Both the position numbers and the translations under genes were made by a program. Positions 1-5,062 of a stretch of DNA of 5,062 bases are shown here, in pieces (position 1 is the stretch's first letter; each line of letters opens with the position of its first letter). The notes beneath the pieces are model-generated. The model did no database searches, was not told the origin of the DNA, and worked only from the letters and a program-made list of their open reading frames with translations. Source of the stretch: Methanobacteriota archaeon (lineage in GTDB: Archaea; Thermoplasmatota; Thermoplasmata; JAUWGG01); contig JAUWGG010000084.1 of the NCBI GenBank assembly GCA_030606525.1, positions 1 to 5,062 of the forward strand, in the 5' to 3' direction.

Positions 1-261
1 TTCCTCGCTCTGCAAAATAAAAAAATCATTCATCTCTGCTGGAATCTGAGAACCTTCGATTTGAATATCATCTATTCTCGCAAGATCAGGTAACTCATTT
101 TTTAGCCTTCTTAAAAATTCCTCAGCATGCTTATCCAAACAAATTTCTACATTAGAACCATTATTTCTAACGTAACCTCTGCACCCTAAGGATTTAGCTA
201 TCCTATACACGGTTGGTCGAAATCCTACGCCCTGTACAACTCCATAGATGAGCAATTTCAT
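1..261 (-). CDS. hypF: HypF, [NiFe]-hydrogenase maturation carbamoyltransferase, N-terminal fragment
   Basis: Seen: an open frame runs from ATG at 261 to the window edge, giving 87 residues. It begins MKLLIYGVVQGVGFRPTVYR, the acylphosphatase signature; the Pro directly after the catalytic loop (GFRP) is typical of HypF rather than stand-alone acylphosphatases. The expected catalytic pair is present: Arg15 in the loop and Asn33 in YVRNNGSNVEI. The fragment ends at FFILQSEE, about where the domain normally ends. Known: HypF is usually about 750 residues, with C4 zinc fingers, a YrdC-like domain and a carbamoyltransferase domain following. With HypE it uses carbamoyl phosphate and ATP to make the thiocarboxamide that becomes the cyanide ligand of the Ni-Fe site. 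Those later domains lie outside the window, so only about 11% of the protein is visible. The start is supported by a modest AAAAGGA Shine-Dalgarno six bases upstream. It is divergent from the channel gene at 390. A stand-alone acylphosphatase is the less likely alternative. Confidence 0.9.
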   Translation of the reverse strand, partial: MKLLIYGVVQGVGFRPTVYRIAKSLGCRGYVRNNGSNVEICLDKHAEEFLRRLKNELPDLARIDDIQIEGSQIPAEMNDFFILQSEE

Positions 262-310
262 GTGAATTCCTTTTGCATGCTTTCGCGCATTCTATCCCCA
301 AATCAGCTGA

Positions 311-326
311 ACTAAATAAATTTTAT
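311..326 (-). promoter_or_regulatory. Candidate TATA box for hypF
   Basis: Read on the minus strand, this stretch contains AAAATTTATTTAG, an A/T-rich core centred about 56 bases before the hypF ATG. A transcript starting about 25 bases downstream would carry a leader of roughly 30 bases, enough to include the AAAAGGA motif at 268-274. The match is loose and the region is A/T-rich in general, so this is tentative. Confidence 0.35.
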
Positions 327-353
327 GTTGTTTTAGTGAGCATCAACATCAAA

Positions 354-365
354 ACTTTTATATCC
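354..365 (+). promoter_or_regulatory. Archaeal TATA box for the MscS-family gene
   Basis: The sequence ACTTTTATATCC is a good archaeal TATA-box match centred about 29 bases before the ATG at 390. With the usual 24-27 base spacing, transcription would start within a few bases of the ATG, so the mRNA is probably leaderless or nearly so. No convincing Shine-Dalgarno lies between the box and the start. Confidence 0.6.
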
Positions 366-389
366 AAAAAGGTTTACCGATAGGATAAT

Positions 390-1730
390 ATGAATGTCAA
401 TGACTTCGATATAGAATGCTCGTTCAGCACGATAATAGACTACGCCCCATATATATTGGCAATTCTAGGTATCATTGTAGTAACCCTCTACAGCTTAACC
501 TACTTGGATAGATATTTTCAGTACCTTAAGATGAAAGAAAGAAAATACGAATACATCGATGAAAGAACCTTCGATTTGATATACCAAGCATATAGCTACA
601 TTGTTCTAATAACTGTAATTGTTTCATTAATGTACATTGCTTCCATGGCTTCGCCTTTAATTAAAACGGAGACATGGCTATTCATAAGGTATACTGCGAA
701 TGTTTTTTTAGCCATAATAATCCTTCTCATTACAGCAACAATTACCAGAATCGTGGGAAAGATCATGGACCATTTAATAAAAACTGCTAGAATGGATACA
801 AAAGCTGTTTTAAGAACGAGGATGCTTTTGATAATGGACCTTCTTTTAAGATATATGATCTATTTAATAGGTGGGTTGATAGCACTGTTGATCCTCCTCA
901 CAGCTGCTGATTTAGGGCCCCACTTGGTAACCGGTATAGAGGAGTTCATAGAAGCAAGCTTGCCTGATATCTTTCTCATCATATTCCTTCTCATAATCAC
1001 TTATTTCATAAGCAAGTTCATTGGATCTATTTTGGAAGATATAAAAAAACATTCGACAAAATTCGCCCCTACGGTAATAGATGTTTACAAAACTGGATTA
1101 AGATATGGATTATATCTCATAGTTACAGCGATTTTGATATCTATTCTTTTGGGGATGGCTGGATTAGCCCAAGCTGGATTGATGGTCATCCTTACCTTCA
1201 TTTTCGTAATCGCAATGCTTGTAGTTCTAATCCTCTCAACACCCCTTAAGAATATAATATCAGGTTTCGTTTTAATGAACTCAGATCCGATCGATGAAGG
1301 TGACAGGGTCAAGATCGTGGACGATCTGGTTTGTGATGTTCTCGAGATGAACCCAATGTTCATGAGAGTTCGCACTCTGAGAGGAGAAGTAATTGACATT
1401 CCAAATGATGAAGTGATTAGCAAGAAAATCGTTAATTTCAGCAGGTCGAATGAATATGCGATGTCAGTAGTCGCTACAGTAGATTTCAATATTCCGCATC
1501 AACGAGTAGAAAAAATAATGCTTGAAGCTGCTGAAAAAACAGACGGCATCGTAAACGAACCACTACCAGAAGTATACGGAAAAGAGATTGATGGCAATAC
1601 CATCAGACATGAACTGTTAGCATACACAAGAACACCAGAGAAGATGAAGAAGATAAAATCAGAACTCATATATCATATACAGGAACTGTTTCATAAAAGT
1701 GATATGAAAGTTTTAATCTCTGAAAAGTAG
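390..1730 (+). CDS. MscS-family small-conductance mechanosensitive channel
   Basis: Role (family knowledge): a membrane-tension-gated channel that releases solutes on osmotic downshock. Seen: 446 residues with seven hydrophobic spans at about 18-38, 66-88, 102-123, 152-172, 191-213, 238-257 and 263-284. The family core follows: LKNIISGFVLMNSDPIDEGD (286-305), then the beta domain with RVRTLRGEVIDIPNDEV (326-342) and IVNFSRS (347-353), then an alpha/beta C-terminal domain to 446. The VIDIPND and NFSR motifs match the E. coli channel's IPNGK and NFSRE region well. The protein is longer than E. coli MscS (286 residues) because of extra N-terminal spans, which look like repeated helical hairpins. 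Odd points: the pore helix is nearly free of Gly and Ala, and the beta-domain Gly of the usual G-x-V turn appears to be Cys315. The ATG at 390 fits the TATA box just upstream. It converges on the permease gene, with stops 14 bp apart. Family assignment is firm; gating behaviour is not predictable. Confidence 0.92.
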   Translation: MNVNDFDIECSFSTIIDYAPYILAILGIIVVTLYSLTYLDRYFQYLKMKERKYEYIDERTFDLIYQAYSYIVLITVIVSLMYIASMASPLIKTETWLFIRYTANVFLAIIILLITATITRIVGKIMDHLIKTARMDTKAVLRTRMLLIMDLLLRYMIYLIGGLIALLILLTAADLGPHLVTGIEEFIEASLPDIFLIIFLLIITYFISKFIGSILEDIKKHSTKFAPTVIDVYKTGLRYGLYLIVTAILISILLGMAGLAQAGLMVILTFIFVIAMLVVLILSTPLKNIISGFVLMNSDPIDEGDRVKIVDDLVCDVLEMNPMFMRVRTLRGEVIDIPNDEVISKKIVNFSRSNEYAMSVVATVDFNIPHQRVEKIMLEAAEKTDGIVNEPLPEVYGKEIDGNTIRHELLAYTRTPEKMKKIKSELIYHIQELFHKSDMKVLISEK

Positions 1731-1744
1731 GTGAGCATTTGGTA

Positions 1745-3970
1745 CTAGTTTCTACGTCGTACTTTTCGGAATATAAGGACAGGACGATCAACTTTTCGCG
1801 CTATCCTATCTTGAATATAACCAAACACGTATTTCTTTAATCGCCATTGAGCACTTGCTCCCATGACTAATAGATCACACTTCTTCGCCTCATCTACAAC
1901 CCCACTGACAAGTGCCTTGGTTTTAATGACCTTCGTGGTGAATGGCACATCATGAGTTTGACATAAAGCCTCCAATTTTGCTGAATATTTTTTAGCTTCT
2001 TTCAATTTACTCTCATGTGAAATTACACTCAGTATCGTTATTTCAGCACCATACTTCTTCGCCAGCAAGATCGCATAACCAGTTGCATAACTGACATGCC
2101 ATTCCACTCCCGACAAAACCAATATCTTCTTTAATCTCTCAAATCCTTTAGTTCTAAATACCACAACATCACAGGGAGCATTTTGAGCGATGTAATCAAT
2201 ATTGGTACCCATCATCCTACCGCGGGTCCTGTATCCTCTCCACCCTAAAACCAACAGATTGATGTTCTCACCTTTCACCTCATCTATTATCGTTTCCGCT
2301 ATTGTGTGAGAGATAGTTACCTTAGCACGCGCCTTCCCCCCCTCTTTTTTGGCAACCTTTTTCAGTTGTTCCATTGCCTTTATTTTTTCGTTCACCTCTC
2401 GAAAACCAACGGCGTCGATTGGAAGCGTTCTCGGTATCTCTATAACGTTCAATAAAGTTAAATTAGCATCTTCCACTTTAGCAACCAGAGAACCAAATTC
2501 TACCAATTTTACGTCTTTGGTGTCTGCAATTGGAAGTAGTATATGGTATCTCTCTTTAGCTACTTTAGGGATCGAGACAAAGGGTTTTACAGCTTCAATT
2601 TCCTCTATCTTTTTCCTTGCCTTCGGGTAATACAATGCTAGACCAAATATTATCCATCCAATAGCAATATACCATGCAATCTGTCCTACATTTCCTGGAA
2701 AGTTGAGTATATATATTGCTAAGAATATGTTTGCGAAGATAGCGATCAATGGGATAAAGGGGAATAATGGGACCTTGAACCCTCTATCAAGATCTGGACG
2801 TTTTTTTCTGAGAGTTATTAAACTCATGTTTGCAATAATGAATAATAACAAGAACATGATATTAGCGGAACCAGCGATTATTTCTATTGTTGGTAGCATA
2901 GCCATTATACCAATGATTACGCCGCTAACAATTATTGCATTATATGGAGTTTTTCTAGTACCATGGACTCTGCCAAGAGAAGAGGAAAGGCTGCCGTCCC
3001 TCCCCATAGCAAAAGAGACCCTGGATGAAGAATAAACGGTAGCGTTTAGAGCTGAAGTAGTGGAGAGCAAACCCCCAACTATCATCACCATGAAACCAAT
3101 TGGTCCCATAAGGCTCGTGGCCGCTATAACCATAGCCTTGACTCCACCTTCTCCAAGTACTTCCCAACCCACGATCCCCAAAGCTACGATCATCACTAAA
3201 ACATAAATGATCACAACCACTCCGATAGATATAAATATGGCTCTGGGGATATTTTTCTTTGGGTTCTTTACTTCCTCGCCAGATTGAGCGATTATCTCGT
3301 AACCCTCAAAAGCTATAAAAGTAAGTCCCATAGCTAGAAGTATTCCACTACCACCCTGTGGAAAGAAGTCATCAAAGAATTTCGCGCCAACAGTGGGATC
3401 ACCAGCTATAGCCCATATCCCTGCACCTACAAAAAAACCTAGTATAGCAATCTTTAAGAGGGTAATAATACCCTCAGTCTTTCCAGTGGTCTCTGCGCCT
3501 ATATAATTTATCCCAATAAAAAAGATTATTACAACTATTGCAATCGAGCGAGTAAAGAGATAAGAATCTTGACCAAATGGAATAATGTAGTATGTTCCCA
3601 GAAGCCAACCAAGATAGTGAGCAAAGGCAACTGCATATAGACTACAAGCAATCATATGAGCTACCCATGACATCCATCCACTAAGGAAACCAGTGGACCG
3701 GGACAAGCCATCCTTTGCCCACAGATAACCACCACCAGCCTCAGGATACGCTGAGCCAAGTTCAGCATAAGCCATACCAGTGAGGAGAGCAATAACGCCA
3801 TTAAAACAAAATGCTAGAATGGCAGCTGGTCCCGCGACACTCACAGCACTACCAGTCAAGACGAATATACCAGCACCTATCATTGCACCTATGCCTATCA
3901 TCGTAATATCGAACAATCCTAAATCACGACTAAGTTTGACCTCTACACCTTCGTCTGCTCCCTTGTTCAT
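1745..3970 (-). CDS. APC-superfamily amino acid permease fused to two C-terminal UspA domains
   Basis: Role: probable proton-coupled amino acid uptake, with a cytoplasmic regulatory tail. Seen: 741 residues. Residues 19-449 hold about 12 membrane spans with APC hallmarks: the broken TM1 motif GIGAMIGAGIFVLTG (26-40), AYPEAGGGYLW (74-84), and TM6 with FIAFEGYEIIAQSGEEVKNP (218-237). Lys173 in TM5 may match Lys158 of Methanocaldococcus ApcT, which replaces a sodium ion there; this is my inference. UspA domain 1 spans about 475-606, with Asp483 and the nucleotide loop GWRGYRTRGRMMGT (576-589), one residue shorter than the usual G-2x-G-9x-G-S/T. UspA domain 2 spans about 612-736 and lacks the key residues (GASAQ at 704-708, Gly-Tyr at 717-718), so it probably does not bind ATP. 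Permease-Usp fusions are known in archaea and bacteria. No frameshift is seen. The ATG at 3970 fits a TATA box 28 bases upstream with no Shine-Dalgarno. Substrate cannot be told. Confidence 0.92.
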   Translation of the reverse strand: MNKGADEGVEVKLSRDLGLFDITMIGIGAMIGAGIFVLTGSAVSVAGPAAILAFCFNGVIALLTGMAYAELGSAYPEAGGGYLWAKDGLSRSTGFLSGWMSWVAHMIACSLYAVAFAHYLGWLLGTYYIIPFGQDSYLFTRSIAIVVIIFFIGINYIGAETTGKTEGIITLLKIAILGFFVGAGIWAIAGDPTVGAKFFDDFFPQGGSGILLAMGLTFIAFEGYEIIAQSGEEVKNPKKNIPRAIFISIGVVVIIYVLVMIVALGIVGWEVLGEGGVKAMVIAATSLMGPIGFMVMIVGGLLSTTSALNATVYSSSRVSFAMGRDGSLSSSLGRVHGTRKTPYNAIIVSGVIIGIMAMLPTIEIIAGSANIMFLLLFIIANMSLITLRKKRPDLDRGFKVPLFPFIPLIAIFANIFLAIYILNFPGNVGQIAWYIAIGWIIFGLALYYPKARKKIEEIEAVKPFVSIPKVAKERYHILLPIADTKDVKLVEFGSLVAKVEDANLTLLNVIEIPRTLPIDAVGFREVNEKIKAMEQLKKVAKKEGGKARAKVTISHTIAETIIDEVKGENINLLVLGWRGYRTRGRMMGTNIDYIAQNAPCDVVVFRTKGFERLKKILVLSGVEWHVSYATGYAILLAKKYGAEITILSVISHESKLKEAKKYSAKLEALCQTHDVPFTTKVIKTKALVSGVVDEAKKCDLLVMGASAQWRLKKYVFGYIQDRIARKVDRPVLIFRKVRRRN

Positions 3971-3992
3971 ATCAGGTGCGATATAATTTCGT

Positions 3993-4003
3993 GTATTTAA
4001 AAC
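3993..4003 (-). promoter_or_regulatory. Archaeal TATA box for the permease gene (leaderless)
   Basis: On the minus strand this reads GTTTTAAATAC, close to the archaeal TATA consensus, centred 28 bases from the ATG at 3970. This places transcription start at or next to the start codon. The bases before the ATG (CGCACCTGAT) hold no Shine-Dalgarno, which agrees with leaderless translation. A second A/T element, AAATTATAT at 3981-3989, is too close to the ATG to serve this start. Confidence 0.65.
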
Positions 4004-4012
4004 ATTTAGGAT

Positions 4013-4059
4013 ATGGATTGGAATGGATGAAAAGTGAGGTCAAATATAGAACGCATCCA
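4013..4059. repeat. Short TGGAT repeats between two divergent promoters
   Basis: ATGGAT occurs at 4013-4018 and again at 4023-4028, exactly 10 bp apart. TGGATG at 4024-4029 has an inverted partner, CATCCA, at 4054-4059. They lie between the TATA box of the permease and that of the VIT-family gene, where an operator for either or both could be. The units are only six bases long, so chance is a real possibility. Confidence 0.3.
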
Positions 4060-4062
4060 AAA

Positions 4063-4073
4063 GATTTAATATC
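4063..4073 (+). promoter_or_regulatory. Candidate TATA box for the VIT-family gene
   Basis: GATTTAATATC is centred about 32 bases before the ATG at 4101 and only about 20 bases before the in-frame TTG at 4089. Normal archaeal spacing puts the transcript start near 4093-4096, after the TTG and just before the ATG. This decides the start codon in favour of 4101. AAATATAG at 4042-4049 is an alternative box that would give a longer leader including the TTG. Confidence 0.5.
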
Positions 4074-4100
4074 AATAACACTATTTTATTGTCTGAACTC

Positions 4101-4730
4101 ATGTCCATACCCGCAAGAATAAGAAAAACGATAGACCGATGGAAGTTATATGCCCAAGTGAGTAATCTCGGAGTTATCGCAAGACGGTATTTTGTGATGA
4201 ATGCTTTTGACGGGGTCTTGACCATGCTCGGCGTGATCATTGGTGCACACATATCTGGTTTAGAACCTGGTTTGGAGCCGATTGTTATCATTGCTGCAGG
4301 CATGTCCTGCAGTATGGCAATGGGTATATCGGGCTTCAGCGGCGCATACATGACGGAAAAGGCTGAAAGAAATAGGGAATTGAAATTGCTGGAGAAATCT
4401 ATGTTGAAGAAAATGGATAACACGATCCATCAAGAAGCATCGGATTTTGCATCTGTGTTCATTGCGATAGTGGATGGCGTGAGTCCAGCGATTGCAGCGA
4501 TGTGTGTGATCTCACCCTACATTGCAGCTAATCTAGGTTTAGTTTCTCTTTCTATGGCCTTTTATTCCTCTATCGCTGCAACTCTTGCTATCCTTTTTGT
4601 TCTAGGACTGTATCTGGCAAAGGTTTCTGAGGAAAATATTCTACGCTACGGGATCAAGATGCTTATCATTGGCGGGTTCACCGCTCTTATGTGTGCATTA
4701 ATAACGATCTTGATTGGCAGCACAGTTTAG
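4101..4730 (+). CDS. VIT1/CCC1-family membrane protein, probable divalent metal transporter
   Basis: Role (family knowledge): VIT/CCC1 proteins move Fe2+ or Mn2+ out of the cytosol, in eukaryotes into vacuoles; in archaea efflux is the likely equivalent, though untested here. Seen: 209 residues with five predicted spans at about 36-52, 60-80, 117-143, 148-173 and 184-207. The family TM1 motif is present as FDGVLTMLGVIIGAHISG (36-53), with Asp37 at the position of the metal-pathway Asp of plant VIT1. TM2 ends GISGFSGAYMTEKAE (75-89). TM3 begins with a second DG motif, IVDGVSPAIAAM (123-134), echoing TM1. The TM2-TM3 linker (84-115) is one short charged helix with Glu86, Glu89, Glu93, Glu98 and Glu112, much shorter than the plant metal-binding domain. 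An in-frame TTG at 4089 would add four residues (MSEL), but TATA spacing favours the ATG. It is divergent from the permease and followed by a T-rich terminator. Family is well supported; metal and direction are inferred. Confidence 0.85.
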   Translation: MSIPARIRKTIDRWKLYAQVSNLGVIARRYFVMNAFDGVLTMLGVIIGAHISGLEPGLEPIVIIAAGMSCSMAMGISGFSGAYMTEKAERNRELKLLEKSMLKKMDNTIHQEASDFASVFIAIVDGVSPAIAAMCVISPYIAANLGLVSLSMAFYSSIAATLAILFVLGLYLAKVSEENILRYGIKMLIIGGFTALMCALITILIGSTV

Positions 4731-4753
4731 TTTTTATAGTTCTTTTGATCTTT
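4731..4753 (+). terminator. T-rich archaeal-type terminator after the VIT-family gene
   Basis: Directly after the TAG stop the plus strand has TTTTT at 4731-4735, TTTT at 4743-4746 and TTT at 4751-4753. Runs of T on the coding strand without a strong hairpin are what archaeal RNA polymerase commonly terminates on. This would separate the VIT-family transcript from the ATPase operon. Confidence 0.55.
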
Positions 4754-4754
4754 G

Positions 4755-4773
4755 ATAATATAATATATATATC
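4755..4773 (+). promoter_or_regulatory. TATA region of the A-type ATPase operon promoter
   Basis: An uninterrupted A/T stretch, ATAATATAATATATATATC, lies 27-45 bases before the ahaH ATG. Several registers could bind TBP. The left-hand ones would start transcription near 4784, giving a short leader that includes the Shine-Dalgarno at 4787-4794. Confidence 0.55.
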
Positions 4774-4786
4774 ACGATGTTATTTA

Positions 4787-4794
4787 GGGCGGAG
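4787..4794 (+). promoter_or_regulatory. Shine-Dalgarno for ahaH
   Basis: GGGCGGAG ends five bases before the ATG at 4800 and is the clearest ribosome binding site in the window. It also settles the start: the ATG at 4795 meets a stop after one further codon, and the ATG at 4806 is less well spaced. Confidence 0.6.
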
Positions 4795-4799
4795 ATGCC

Positions 4800-5062
4800 A
4801 TGAGAATGGTTGAAATCCTGTTGGAAATTAGAGGTGCTGAACAAAAAATGAAGTTGATGAAAGAAGAAGCACTGAAAGAAAAAGACAGGATCATTGAAAA
4901 TGCTGATAAGGAATCAGATCAATTGATAAAGAACGCTCAAATCAGTACGAAGAATTTTTATGAAGACATAGTTGAGAAAGCAGGAGAAGAAATTAGAATA
5001 GAGAGGGAAAAGATCATTGAAGACGGATCGAAAGAAGCAGACCATTTGAAAAAAAATGCTGA
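4800..5062 (+). CDS. ahaH: A-type (V/A-type) ATP synthase subunit H, N-terminal part
   Basis: Role (family knowledge): subunit H pairs with subunit E to form the peripheral stalk holding the catalytic A3B3 head against the membrane motor. Seen: 87 codons plus two bases, open at the window edge; the family is about 100-110 residues, so most is here. The protein begins MRMVEILLEIRGAEQKMKLM and is almost wholly charged helix with regularly spaced hydrophobic residues, no Pro and few Gly: a long coiled coil. Two stretches resemble each other, IIENADKESDQLIKNA (31-46) and IIEDGSKEADHLKKNA (72-87), and EREKIIEDGSKEA is typical of archaeal AhaH. It has its own promoter and a good Shine-Dalgarno, as expected for the first gene of an ATPase operon; ahaI (subunit a) would be expected next. 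Low-complexity coiled coils can mimic each other, so subunit E or another coiled-coil protein is possible but less likely. Confidence 0.82.
   Translation, partial: MRMVEILLEIRGAEQKMKLMKEEALKEKDRIIENADKESDQLIKNAQISTKNFYEDIVEKAGEEIRIEREKIIEDGSKEADHLKKNA

Noticed and set aside
264..280. Palindromes GAATTC (264-269) and GCATGC (275-280) upstream of hypF
   Set aside because: Six-base palindromes are common by chance, and they lie in the likely hypF leader rather than near a TATA box.
1085..1489. 134-residue open frame on the minus strand
   Set aside because: It lies wholly inside the well-supported MscS-family gene, resembles no known family and has no start signal of its own.
2349..3167. Three open frames of 70-110 residues inside the permease gene (2349-2630 plus, 2703-3035 plus, 2955-3167 minus)
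   Set aside because: All are contained in the permease, whose motifs and membrane spans run unbroken through the same bases.
3780..3986. 68-residue plus-strand frame antisense to the permease N-terminus
   Set aside because: It covers the TM1 motif region of the permease on the other strand and has no independent support.
4040..4423. 127-residue minus-strand frame over the start of the VIT-family gene
   Set aside because: The plus-strand protein carries clear family motifs across this stretch; the minus frame is its shadow.
390..4730. Channel, permease and VIT-family gene as one stress-response system
   Set aside because: They lie on alternating strands with separate promoters and a terminator, and all are common families; proximity alone does not support a joint system.

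Overview
The window looks like an AT-rich stretch of an archaeal chromosome, most likely euryarchaeal. The evidence is an A-type (V/A) ATPase operon starting at the right edge, TATA-like boxes about 25-30 bp upstream of start codons with no Shine-Dalgarno in between (leaderless style), and archaeal-type protein versions: a minimal VIT-family protein and an amino acid permease with tandem universal-stress domains. A hypF gene implies a [NiFe] hydrogenase in the cell. I cannot name the genus from sequence alone.

Layout, left to right. (1) Positions 1-261, minus strand: the N-terminal acylphosphatase domain of HypF, cut by the window edge. (2) 262-389: divergent promoter region. (3) 390-1730, plus: an MscS-family channel with seven predicted membrane spans and an unusual pore helix. 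(4) 1745-3970, minus: a 741-residue APC-superfamily amino acid permease fused to two UspA domains. It converges on the channel gene with only 14 bp between the stops. (5) 3971-4100: a second divergent promoter region with small repeats. (6) 4101-4730, plus: a small VIT/CCC1-family membrane protein, likely a divalent metal (iron or manganese) transporter. (7) 4731-4799: T-rich terminator, TATA box and Shine-Dalgarno. (8) 4800-5062, plus: the start of ahaH, the coiled-coil peripheral-stalk subunit that commonly opens archaeal ATPase operons.

The three complete genes are all membrane transport proteins (an osmotic safety valve, amino acid uptake, metal handling), but each appears to have its own promoter, so they are neighbours rather than one operon. 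No stretch over 300 bases lacks a gene. I saw no rRNA, tRNA, CRISPR array, insertion sequence or attachment site. I found no convincing undescribed multi-gene system. The most unusual points are the Gly/Ala-poor pore helix and apparent triple hairpin repeat of the MscS homologue, and the degenerate second UspA domain of the permease.
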